A DNA stretch of 11,459 nucleotides, from contig JALSOD010000150.1 in the NCBI GenBank assembly GCA_026986655.1, positions 1-11,459 on the forward strand, written 5' to 3'. Within the stretch, counting starts at the first letter, position 1. Every line of letters starts with the position of its first letter. The translations under genes were made by a program, and so were the position numbers. Origin of the DNA: Caldifarciminota bacterium. GTDB lineage: Bacteria; Hydrothermota; Hydrothermia; B15-G9; WFZT01. Shown here in pieces: positions 1 through 6,627 of the stretch. Below the pieces are notes generated by a model. That model did no database searches. It had not been told where the DNA came from and worked only from the letters and a program-made list of their open reading frames with translations.

Positions 1-175
1 CAAGTAGAGAACCTGAGTATGTAGTTGTGAACACACCTTCATCATCAAGCTCAATTAAACCCATCTTATCGAGATGGTCAAGATAATGTATGTCATCTCC
101 AAGAACATCAGCGAATTTTACTCCTTCGTCACGTGCCTTGAGAAGAAGTTCTGCATGTCTTTTACGGATAACCAT
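1..175 (-). CDS. N-terminus of unrecognised protein, third gene of the KaiC cluster (partial)
   Basis: An open frame starts at ATG 173-175 on the minus strand and is still open at the left edge, giving 58 codons of N-terminus. The start is supported by a strong GGGAGGTGA ribosome binding site 4 bases upstream. The peptide begins MVIRKRHAELLLKARDEG and continues with FADVLGDDIHYLDHLDKMG; it is charged and looks helical, with no signal peptide or membrane segment. The segment DDIHYLDHLDKMGLIEL could belong to a small winged-helix-like or helical domain, but no family can be assigned with confidence. A DUF505-type protein is a guess only. It follows the helix-turn-helix gene by 61 bases on the same strand, so it is probably part of the same transcript. 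That gap contains a small hairpin (208-222, stem AGGGG/CCCCT) that might separate or process the message. Confidence 0.75.
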   Translation of the reverse strand, partial: MVIRKRHAELLLKARDEGVKFADVLGDDIHYLDHLDKMGLIELDDEGVFTTTYSGSLL

Positions 176-236
176 TATTCACCTCCCTTGTTATTTATTT
201 TTAATGGAGGGGACTCACCCCTTCCAGCTCATTCCA

Positions 237-848
237 CTATTCCAGATTCTCTCTAATCTGATGGAGGAGATCGCTGGGGCTCTTAACAGGATATCTGAGT
301 TTTTCCAGAATTTCCTCAGCCGGTTTATCTTTTATTTTGACGCCAGCAAGTCTTTCTACAAGTGCCTCTTTATCGACAGGGAAGTTAAGCCCCTTGATGC
401 GTTTTAAAACTTCTATCGGCCAATAGATACCGAGAGTTTCGGAAGCACTTTGAAGAGCGAAAATAAAGACGTTCAGATTATCTCTCCCTTCTTTGATCTC
501 TTTGTATGCAATTTTAGCAAGTCCACCTGCTGTATGAGCTTTGGGGGTTTTTTCTTTAAGTTCTCCCTCAATTTTTGCCATAACAAGGTCTGGATCAGCC
601 CGAAGGATATTTCTCACAGTTTGTCTTGTTAATCCGAGGAAAGAGGCAATTTCGTCCTCTGTTTTAAATGCTTCTTCGGACAGCACAATTGCGTAGGATG
701 CTTCCATTAATGAAGTAATCCATGTAAGGTTTCTAAGTTCGATGAGCTTTCTTGGACCACCGAGGATTTCGAGGGCTTTTAGAAAAACTCTTATAGCGAG
801 CGTATCAATATCATAAGTTTTGATTTCATCTGGTTGGAGTACCGGCAT
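237..848 (-). CDS. Helix-turn-helix regulatory protein encoded next to KaiC-like ATPase
   Basis: This is a 203-residue soluble protein without signal peptide or membrane segment. The start ATG (846-848) follows an excellent AAGGAGGTGAG ribosome binding site. Residues 63-84 (TEDEIASFLGLTRQTVRNIL) form a clear helix-turn-helix, preceded by a helical N-terminal half. The C-terminal 110 residues are lysine- and glutamate-rich and of unknown fold. From memory, the N-terminal domain resembles the 'probable regulatory domain next to KaiC' family (TIGR03879 type), whose members regularly sit beside a KaiC-domain gene; that is what is seen here. The gene lies 15 bases downstream of the KaiC-like gene and is surely co-transcribed. 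Inference: the ATPase and this DNA-binding candidate act as a sensory or regulatory pair. The target genes and the signal are unknown, and DNA binding rests only on the helix-turn-helix. Confidence 0.85.
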   Translation of the reverse strand: MPVLQPDEIKTYDIDTLAIRVFLKALEILGGPRKLIELRNLTWITSLMEASYAIVLSEEAFKTEDEIASFLGLTRQTVRNILRADPDLVMAKIEGELKEKTPKAHTAGGLAKIAYKEIKEGRDNLNVFIFALQSASETLGIYWPIEVLKRIKGLNFPVDKEALVERLAGVKIKDKPAEEILEKLRYPVKSPSDLLHQIRENLE

Positions 849-863
849 TTTCTCACCTCCTTA

Positions 864-1727
864 TCAGGTTTTTTTCAATAGGTCCTTGAGTCTTGGACCT
901 ATTTTTACAAGACCACCCTCGGTGATTTCCATCACATGTGTATCGGTATCGTGACCACACATACGGCATCCATCAATTCTGAAGAATCTTATCATCTCCC
1001 CGATAGGTCGTTTGTACAACCTTTCATCATACTGACTCTGGATCATTTTTTTCGTAAGTACCATTGTGCAGTCTACAATATGTGATACGGCATATCCACC
1101 AGCAGCTTCTGCTGAAAATTCTTCGTGACCGGAACGTTTCTGAGAAACGAGAAATGCTGTTTGGTACCATTTTTTGAGGAAATTGAAAATCTGACGAACA
1201 AAGGTCCTTGCAAGCATCTCCTTGGCCTCATATAACCCTGTAACAGAATCTATCACTGTGTATTTGATTTTATAGGTTTTTATGGTGTAAGCAAGGGTAT
1301 CAAGTAAAACCTTTATGTCTTCACGTAGGGCGCCGTAGCTTGCAGCGTCGATAATGTAAATGTTGTCTTCAACAACCTTAGTATCTTCAATCCCCATCGC
1401 TGTTGCCCGCTCCTTAAGACCAATGGATAAAAAGGTTGCCGGGGTCTCTACAGTTATAAAGGCAACACGCTTTCCAAGTGACGCTTGCTTAACTGCAAAT
1501 TGCTCGACCATAAGGGATTTACCCGTGTCGGATATACCGGTTAAGTTGACCACTGCGTAGCGCGGTATTCCACCAAGAGAGATCTTTTTTACCTTTCCGT
1601 TTTCGATTTTGGACGTAAAGAAGAGCTCATCCAGCCCCTCCACTCCGGAAGGAACACCCTCCAGCTTTGGGGCCTCCTTCCCCACCTCACTCAAATTTTT
1701 TACGCTTTCCTTTATAATGTTTTCCAT
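864..1727 (-). CDS. KaiC/RecA-like ATPase domain protein
   Basis: This single-domain RecA/KaiC-fold ATPase has 287 residues when read from ATG 1725-1727. Visible motifs are the opening GVPSGVEGLDEL (24-35) typical of KaiC/RadA proteins, Walker A GISDTGKS (64-71), the strand-plus-glutamate VAFITVET (88-95), and Walker B YTVIDS ending in D160-S161. A C-terminal C-x2-C-x-H-x4-H set (Cys254, Cys257, His259, His264) could bind a metal. The family most resembles the archaeal AF_0795-type KaiC-domain proteins (recalled, not searched). It is a quarter to half the length of cyanobacterial KaiC and has one ATPase domain, so a clock role is not implied. A TTG at 1764-1766 would add 13 residues, but it has no ribosome binding site and lies inside a TTGACA -35 box, so ATG 1727 is preferred. 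It leads the cluster with the helix-turn-helix gene. Confidence 0.88.
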   Translation of the reverse strand: MENIIKESVKNLSEVGKEAPKLEGVPSGVEGLDELFFTSKIENGKVKKISLGGIPRYAVVNLTGISDTGKSLMVEQFAVKQASLGKRVAFITVETPATFLSIGLKERATAMGIEDTKVVEDNIYIIDAASYGALREDIKVLLDTLAYTIKTYKIKYTVIDSVTGLYEAKEMLARTFVRQIFNFLKKWYQTAFLVSQKRSGHEEFSAEAAGGYAVSHIVDCTMVLTKKMIQSQYDERLYKRPIGEMIRFFRIDGCRMCGHDTDTHVMEITEGGLVKIGPRLKDLLKKT

Positions 1728-1733
1728 ATCGGT

Positions 1734-1766
1734 ATTATAAATAAAAGTGTTAATCAGCTTTGTCAA
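1734..1766 (-). promoter_or_regulatory. Promoter of the KaiC cluster, next to a leaderless start
   Basis: On the minus strand TTGACA lies at 1761-1766 and TATAAT at 1734-1739. The 21-base spacing is long. TATTTA at 1738-1743 would give the standard 17-base spacing to the same -35. With either -10 the transcript should begin within a few bases of ATG 1727, and no Shine-Dalgarno sequence precedes that ATG. The message is therefore predicted to be leaderless or nearly so. Confidence 0.5.
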
Positions 1767-2167
1767 TACCCATAATGAAACTGGCGGATAATCAAAAAGG
1801 ATTTTACATCCCCTTAGCCCATCTTCTTGCGAAGGTGGATTAGTTATACGACTAAGGAGGAGATTGGAAATCGTGGCTAATATTACCCACGAATTTAATT
1901 TTTTGTACGATGTATCACCAGAATATACAAGAATTTAGACTGTACAAGTTCTTATTGCAAACATAGAATATTTATGCATTCTTACTCACAAAAAGAGGGT
2001 GTCCTCGCTGATGAATACAAGAAGATTAAATTTTTATTGGAATACATATTCTCTTTTGTCTTATAGAATTACAATTCATTCAAAAACATGGGTAATTTCA
2101 GGAAATCGGGGTGTGAAGAAAGTGATTAATACAAACCTGTAGGAATTCTGGGAGTATGGAGTGAATA
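1767..2167. other. Non-coding gap with a structured segment
   Basis: This 401-base AT-rich stretch between the KaiC promoter and the Dpp operon end contains no convincing gene. Read on the plus strand, 1810-1904 holds an outer stem CCTTAG (1812-1817) with CTAAGG (1852-1857). It encloses an 8-bp hairpin CCATCTTC-TTGC-GAAGGTGG (1819-1838, one G-U pair). A second hairpin TCGTGG...CCACGA (1871-1892) follows, then TTTAATTTTTT to 1904, which resembles an intrinsic terminator. The outer stem would mask the sequence CTAAGGAGG, which resembles a ribosome binding site; an alternative stem TTAGT/ACTAA (1840-1855) would compete with it. On the minus strand a short GAGG-ACAC-CCTC hairpin followed by TTTTTG (1990-2006) could be a weak back-up terminator for the Dpp operon. 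The remaining sequence shows nothing recognisable. No clear promoter for a plus-strand RNA was found: GATAAT at 1787-1792 has no properly spaced -35. Confidence 0.4.
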
Positions 2168-2202
2168 GGGGGGCGGGCGGCCGAAGGCCGCCCGCCCCCC
2201 TA
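2166..2202 (-). terminator. Very strong GC hairpin at the end of the Dpp operon, terminator-like
   Basis: A perfect inverted repeat with two 15-base, all-GC arms (2168-2182 and 2186-2200) is separated by only 3 bases (GAA). Two further A-T pairs at the base give a 17-bp stem. It begins 4 bases past the dppA stop codon at 2207. On the minus strand the loop is TTC and the downstream sequence is TCACTCC rather than a run of T, so it is not a classical intrinsic terminator. It could be a U-tract-independent terminator, a barrier protecting the 3' end of the message, or part of a repeated element in the genome. Confidence 0.55.
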
Positions 2203-2206
2203 AGAT

Positions 2207-3739
2207 TTACTTAACCTCTTTGAAATCTCTGTAGTACATTACATGGTCAGCCCTTGGGGTGAATACGATACCCTTCTTGGCAGCAAAGAGGTTCACATAG
2301 TAGTAAAGTGGAATGTAGGGCATATCTTTGAGGGTAAGGCGGGTTATCTTGTGCATAATCTTTTCTCTTTTCGCCTGGTCCATGAGTGTATCCTGCTCCT
2401 CAATTAACCTGTCAACTGTGGGATTTGAGTACCCAGCATCGTTGAACCTTCCATAACCTTTCTCCTTGTCTCTTGTGTGCAGTATATTATCAAAGAAGGC
2501 TGCTCCATCGGCAGATGAGCAAGACCAACCAAGGAGAAAGAAGCTCGTTTTGTTGCTATTTACCATTGGGAAGAAGACAGCCTTTGGAATTGCGTTCACT
2601 TTCACTTTTATTCCAATCTTGGCGAGATCTGCAGCTATGGCAGCTGCAACCTTTTCGTCGTTGATATATCTGTCATTTGGTGCATCCAGTGTAACCTCGA
2701 AGCCGTTTGGATATCCAGCCTCTTTTAAAAGTTCTTTTGCCTTTTCTGGATCGTAGGGTGCTCTTTTGATCGTCGGGTCATATCCGAAAACAGTGCTGGG
2801 GAAGTACTGACTTGCAGGAGAATTGTATCCGCGGTTGATATACTTGATAATTCCGTTCACGTCGATTCCATAATAGAAAGCCTTTCTGACTCTCACATCC
2901 TTGAATGGATTTTCTCCGTGAGGTGTTTTCCCTTTGAAGATTTTGTCTCTTGCAACGTCAACACCTACGAAGATCAATCTCAGTCCATCAGTTTTAAAAA
3001 ATGAGAATTTTGGATTCTTTGCGATCTTTTCTGCGTCCGTAAGAGGCACATCTTCAATTACGTCAACTGCTCCTGAAAGCAGAGCAGCAGTTCTTGCAGC
3101 GTCGTTTGTTAAAGGTCTCAAGATGACTTTATCAAAGTATGGTTTGGGACCCCAGTAATCTTTGTTGGCGACGAGTGTGATGTGATCACCTTTAACCCAT
3201 TCTTTGAACTTGTATGGACCTGTTCCCATTGGATGGAATGCAATGTAATCTGGAGATTTCCCTTCCGTGGATTCTTTTGACATTATTCTAAGTCTTCTTA
3301 AGTCTCTAATGAGAACTGGCGCAGGTCTGCTGAGTTTGAATATGACGGTGTACTTATCTTTAATGATAACTTCTTTAATGGGTTTGAAGTAAACTTTGAA
3401 CTGCGATTTCTCCCAGTTTTTGGCTCTGTCAACAGTGTATTTGACATCGTAGGCATCAAAGGGTGTACCATCGTGAAATTTCACGCCCTTTCTAAGATGA
3501 AACACGATGGTGCGTGGATCCTTGACTTCCCAGGATGTGGCAAGCCCAGGTTTTACTTTTAGATGAGCATCCAGCATCACAAGCGCATCGTAGATATTGT
3601 AATTGAAGGAGTTTGTAGGTGTTTCATTGAAGGCGAATGGATCGCCTGATCTTGGTTCGGACGAGAGTCCGACCACAAGTGTTTTTGCTGCCACTGTTCC
3701 TGCAAAGAACAGTGCGAGCAGTACGGACAACTTCTTCAT
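2207..3739 (-). CDS. dppA: Peptide ABC transporter substrate-binding protein (family 5)
   Basis: This 510-residue extracytoplasmic protein captures di- or oligopeptides and delivers them to the DppBC permease. The N-terminus MKKLSVLLALFFAGTVAA is a Sec signal peptide, probably cut after the AA near residue 18. There is no lipobox cysteine, so the protein is likely soluble in the periplasm or toga space. Family 5 features are the mature opening TLVVGLSSEPRSGDPF, the conserved segment GVKFHDGTPFDAYDV near residue 90, MGTGPYKFKEW near residue 172, and the C-terminal lobe starting around YPNGFEVTLDAPND. Its length is normal for DppA/OppA. The start follows a clear AAGGAGGTTAG binding site. It is the last gene of the operon, 44 bases after the ATPase gene. 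That strong binding site probably raises its yield relative to the membrane subunits. The substrate is inferred; some family members bind nickel or sugars instead. Confidence 0.9.
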   Translation of the reverse strand: MKKLSVLLALFFAGTVAAKTLVVGLSSEPRSGDPFAFNETPTNSFNYNIYDALVMLDAHLKVKPGLATSWEVKDPRTIVFHLRKGVKFHDGTPFDAYDVKYTVDRAKNWEKSQFKVYFKPIKEVIIKDKYTVIFKLSRPAPVLIRDLRRLRIMSKESTEGKSPDYIAFHPMGTGPYKFKEWVKGDHITLVANKDYWGPKPYFDKVILRPLTNDAARTAALLSGAVDVIEDVPLTDAEKIAKNPKFSFFKTDGLRLIFVGVDVARDKIFKGKTPHGENPFKDVRVRKAFYYGIDVNGIIKYINRGYNSPASQYFPSTVFGYDPTIKRAPYDPEKAKELLKEAGYPNGFEVTLDAPNDRYINDEKVAAAIAADLAKIGIKVKVNAIPKAVFFPMVNSNKTSFFLLGWSCSSADGAAFFDNILHTRDKEKGYGRFNDAGYSNPTVDRLIEEQDTLMDQAKREKIMHKITRLTLKDMPYIPLYYYVNLFAAKKGIVFTPRADHVMYYRDFKEVK

Positions 3740-3783
3740 ACTACTAACCTCCTTTTTGGGTTTTTAAGTATTTTGCTTTTTCA

Positions 3784-4782
3784 TTAATAAAGGAAACATG
3801 ATACAAAATGACCCGGGGAGACTTCTTTAGGTTCGGGTCTCTCTTTTTTACATCTTTCCATTGCATGAGGGCACCTTGGGTGGAAAGGACATCCTGGTGG
3901 AGGATTTATAGGGGATGGAACTTCTCCTTCTATTGTGACCTTCAAAGGTTGTTTCACCTTCTCAACCGATGGGATTGAGTCAAACAGTGTCTTTGTGTAT
4001 GGGTGAAGTGGATGTGTGAAAATTTCATCCGTGTTGCCCATTTCCACTATTCTTCCAAGATACATGACGGCTGTTTTATTGGAAATATGTCTAACGACAC
4101 TCAAATCATGTGCGATAAACAGATAAGTCAGGCCATATTTTTCCTGAAGGTCCTCCATTAAATTTAAAATCTGTGCGCGAATAGAGACGTCGAGCGCAGA
4201 GATAGGCTCGTCAGCGACGATAAATTCAGGCTCAGTTGCAAGGGCTCTCGCAATTGCAATTCTCTGTCTCTGCCCTCCAGAGAATTGATGCGGATATCTG
4301 CTCTTGTACTCGGGCTCAAGTCCCACATTTACCATGATTTCCTCAACTTTCTCCCGTTCCTCTGCCCTGGAAGAAACTAATTTGTGAACCCTCAATGGCT
4401 CACTAATTAGATTATAAACCTTCATCCTTGGATTTAACGACGAGTACGGATCCTGGAAAATCATCTGCACATTCTTTTTAAAATCCTTGGGAGATTTTTT
4501 TAAAACCTCATCTATGGGTTTATTCCTGAAATAAATTTTTCCATCAGTTTGTTTGTAAAGTCCTACTATTGTACGGCCTGTTGTTGTCTTACCACATCCA
4601 CTTTCTCCCACGAGAGCAAATGTATCACCTTTTTCTATTTCGAATGAGACACCGTCTATTGCCTTGACGTACAGTCTTTTTCTCTTCAGTTTACCATTTT
4701 CGAAGTGCCATCCCTCGAACACCCCGAGTTTAACGGGAAAATATTTTTTTAGATTTTCAACTTTTACAAGACTGTCTGTCAT
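3784..4782 (-). CDS. dppF: Peptide ABC transporter ATPase, DppF type
   Basis: This 332-residue cytoplasmic ATPase powers peptide import together with DppD. It shows Walker A GESGCGKT (59-66), the Q-loop region MIFQDPYSSLNPRM, the ABC signature FSGGQRQRIAIARAL, Walker B FIVADEPISALDVS and the switch histidine in LFIAHDLSVVRH. The C-terminal oligopeptide-transporter extension contains GCPFHPRCPHAMERC, whose cysteine spacing matches the tail that binds an iron-sulphur cluster in some family members. The start ATG follows AGGAGA and overlaps the end of dppD by 26 bases, pointing to coupled translation. The N-terminal segment before the core (residues 16-37, VKLGVFEGWHFENGKLKRKR) is the insertion usual in the F-type subunit. 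Confidence 0.93.
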   Translation of the reverse strand: MTDSLVKVENLKKYFPVKLGVFEGWHFENGKLKRKRLYVKAIDGVSFEIEKGDTFALVGESGCGKTTTGRTIVGLYKQTDGKIYFRNKPIDEVLKKSPKDFKKNVQMIFQDPYSSLNPRMKVYNLISEPLRVHKLVSSRAEEREKVEEIMVNVGLEPEYKSRYPHQFSGGQRQRIAIARALATEPEFIVADEPISALDVSIRAQILNLMEDLQEKYGLTYLFIAHDLSVVRHISNKTAVMYLGRIVEMGNTDEIFTHPLHPYTKTLFDSIPSVEKVKQPLKVTIEGEVPSPINPPPGCPFHPRCPHAMERCKKERPEPKEVSPGHFVSCFLY

Positions 4783-5758
4783 CGGCGATTCTCCTGAAAT
4801 TAAAACATCTAACGTAGTGATTTTCTCCTACCTTCTCAAATTCAGGCATTTCTTTTTCGCAGATATCTGTTTTACAAAAACACCGCGGTGCAAATGCACA
4901 CCCGGGTGGTAAATTTAACAAACTTGGCATAATCCCTGGTATCTGATAGAGTCTTTTATCTGTTCGGCCTGAGAGCTTTGGAATGGAACGTATAAGGCCA
5001 ATTGTGTAAGGATGTTTGGGATTAAAGATTATTTCCTCGGTCGGGCCTATTTCCACCATTTTCCCAGCATACATAACAGCAATTCGATCGGCCATCTGTG
5101 CTACAACGCCCATGTCATGTGTGATAAGAATGATGGATGATCCTTTCTCCTGCGAAAGGCGTTTCATCAGATTTAGAACTTGAGCCTGGATAGTGACGTC
5201 AAGTGCTGTTGTAGGCTCGTCTGCAATTACGAGATCTGGATTGTTAGCAAGTGCTATAGCAATTACGACTCTCTGCCTCATCCCACCCGAAAATTGGTGA
5301 GGATAATCCTTCAATCTTTTCTCTGGAGATGGAATACCAACACTCTTAAGAAGTTTGATGCTACGCTCCCTAATTTCATCGCGCGACATATGAGGGTTAT
5401 GAACCTTTATTGCTTCTTCTATTTGATAACCTATTGTGAAAACTGGATTTAGTGAGGTTAATGGATCCTGAAAAACCATACTTATCTTGTTGCCCCGGAT
5501 TTTGCGCATCTCCTCTTCCGATTTTGGGATGAGATCATCTCCATGGAAATAAATGTGTCCATCCACTATTTTACCAGGTGGATCTATTGCCTTGAGAATA
5601 GAAAATCCGGTTATCGATTTACCAGCACCAGATTCCCCAACGATACCCAGAATTTCTTTTTCGTAAACTTCAAAACTAACGTCATCAACAGCCTTTACAA
5701 TGCCCTTTTTGGTGAAAAAGTATGTTTTTAAATTTTTGACTTCTAAAATTGCCGTCAT
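4757..5758 (-). CDS. dppD: Peptide ABC transporter ATPase, DppD type
   Basis: This 333-residue ATPase subunit of the peptide importer pairs with DppF under the DppBC channel. Visible motifs are Walker A GESGAGKS (41-48), the Q-loop segment VFQDPLTSLNPVF, the signature FSGGMRQRVVIAIAL, Walker B LVIADEPTTALDVT, and the H-loop in ILITHDMGVVAQ. The C-terminal extension has GCAFAPRCFCKTDIC, a cysteine-rich tail typical of D-type subunits; it carries an extra cysteine (CFCK) compared with the dppF copy. The start codon overlaps the dppC stop in an ATGA junction without an independent strong ribosome binding site, so translation depends on reading through from dppC. The last dozen residues are encoded in the region shared with dppF. 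Confidence 0.93.
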   Translation of the reverse strand: MTAILEVKNLKTYFFTKKGIVKAVDDVSFEVYEKEILGIVGESGAGKSITGFSILKAIDPPGKIVDGHIYFHGDDLIPKSEEEMRKIRGNKISMVFQDPLTSLNPVFTIGYQIEEAIKVHNPHMSRDEIRERSIKLLKSVGIPSPEKRLKDYPHQFSGGMRQRVVIAIALANNPDLVIADEPTTALDVTIQAQVLNLMKRLSQEKGSSIILITHDMGVVAQMADRIAVMYAGKMVEIGPTEEIIFNPKHPYTIGLIRSIPKLSGRTDKRLYQIPGIMPSLLNLPPGCAFAPRCFCKTDICEKEMPEFEKVGENHYVRCFNFRRIADDRQSCKS

Positions 5759-6627
5759 CTTTTCAATTTCGGATTTAAAATATCCCTTAATCTATCGCCT
5801 ACAAGATTGATACCCATCACTATCAACATCAGTGCAACTCCTGGAAATACAGAAACCCACCAGTAACCGGAGAATAAAACCTGATAACCCGATGCTATCA
5901 TCGAACCAAGAGAAGGTTTGGTTACAGGTACTCCGAGTCCAAGGAATGAGAGAGTAGCCTCAAGGATGATAGCGTTTGCTATCCTGACAGTTCCAATGAC
6001 AATAACTGGTGCAAGTACATTGGGAAGTATGTGTTTAAACATTATGCCAAGATGACCTACCCCAACAACTCTTGCAGAATCAACGTACTCTTTCTCCCTT
6101 TCAGCCAGGGTAGAACCTCTAACAGTACGGGCATAATATACCCAACCAACAACCGTGATAGCTATGATGATTTTATCAAGTCCCTGCCCCCAGATTGCCA
6201 TAATCATCAGGGCTATCAGTAGAGCGGGGAAGGAGAGCTGTATGTCAGCGAGTCTCATTATGAGCATGTCAACTTTCCCACCAAAGTAGCCCGCTATCAA
6301 ACCGAGGATTGTGCCAATAATGGCGGAAAAAACTGTACTCACGAGACCTACGAAAAGAGAGATTCTCATTCCGTAAAGGATGGTAGAGAAAACTCCTCTT
6401 CCCTGGTCGTCTGTGCCGAGTAAAAATCTAATACCGTCTGCGACGTAGCCCGGTGGCTTGTATGCGTTCTGAAGGTTCAACTCTTTCAAATCGTAAGGGT
6501 TTTGGGGTGCAATGAAATTGGCAAAGATTGCAGCCAGCGTGAGCACTACTATCAAAACAAGACCGAAAACGGCTTCCTTACTCTCGAAAAATTCCTGAAC
6601 AGTTTCGTTTTTAAATATTCCCTTCAT
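5755..6627 (-). CDS. dppC: Peptide ABC transporter permease, DppC type
   Basis: This 290-residue inner-membrane protein forms half of the peptide channel. The N-terminal cytoplasmic stretch and first membrane helix (about 20-42, FGLVLIVVLTLAAIFANFI) with the following AP-x-NPYDL segment are the OppC N-terminal domain. Five further hydrophobic helices form the binding-protein-dependent permease domain. The EAA-type coupling loop reads SARVVGVGHLGIMFKHILPN near residues 184-203 and contacts the ATPases. Length is normal for the family. The gene starts in an ATGA overlap with dppB and ends in an ATGA overlap with dppD, so all three are translationally coupled. Confidence 0.93.
   Translation of the reverse strand: MKGIFKNETVQEFFESKEAVFGLVLIVVLTLAAIFANFIAPQNPYDLKELNLQNAYKPPGYVADGIRFLLGTDDQGRGVFSTILYGMRISLFVGLVSTVFSAIIGTILGLIAGYFGGKVDMLIMRLADIQLSFPALLIALMIMAIWGQGLDKIIIAITVVGWVYYARTVRGSTLAEREKEYVDSARVVGVGHLGIMFKHILPNVLAPVIVIGTVRIANAIILEATLSFLGLGVPVTKPSLGSMIASGYQVLFSGYWWVSVFPGVALMLIVMGINLVGDRLRDILNPKLKR

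Noticed and set aside
864..1727. Circadian clock KaiC
   Set aside because: There is one ATPase domain instead of two, no kaiA or kaiB nearby, and the neighbour is a helix-turn-helix protein; the fold is shared but the clock role is not supported.
1864..1938. Plus-strand mini frame (TTG or GTG start, about 22-25 codons) after the AAGGAGG at 1854-1860
   Set aside because: Neither start codon has good spacing to the AAGGAGG, and the frame runs through the hairpin and T-run, so the sequence is better read as RNA structure.
2011..2142. Plus-strand open frame of 43 codons starting MNTRRLNFYW, in the 1767-2167 gap
   Set aside because: Only a weak binding site precedes it, its composition is that of random AT-rich sequence, and no recognisable motif or conserved feature is seen.
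3467..3511. Inverted repeats inside dppA (CGTGAAATTTCACG at 3472-3485, and ACCATCGTG with CACGATGGT)
   Set aside because: They fall on two nearby codon runs for conserved Phe-His segments (IVFHLRKG and KFHDGTPF), so the symmetry is explained by coding constraint.
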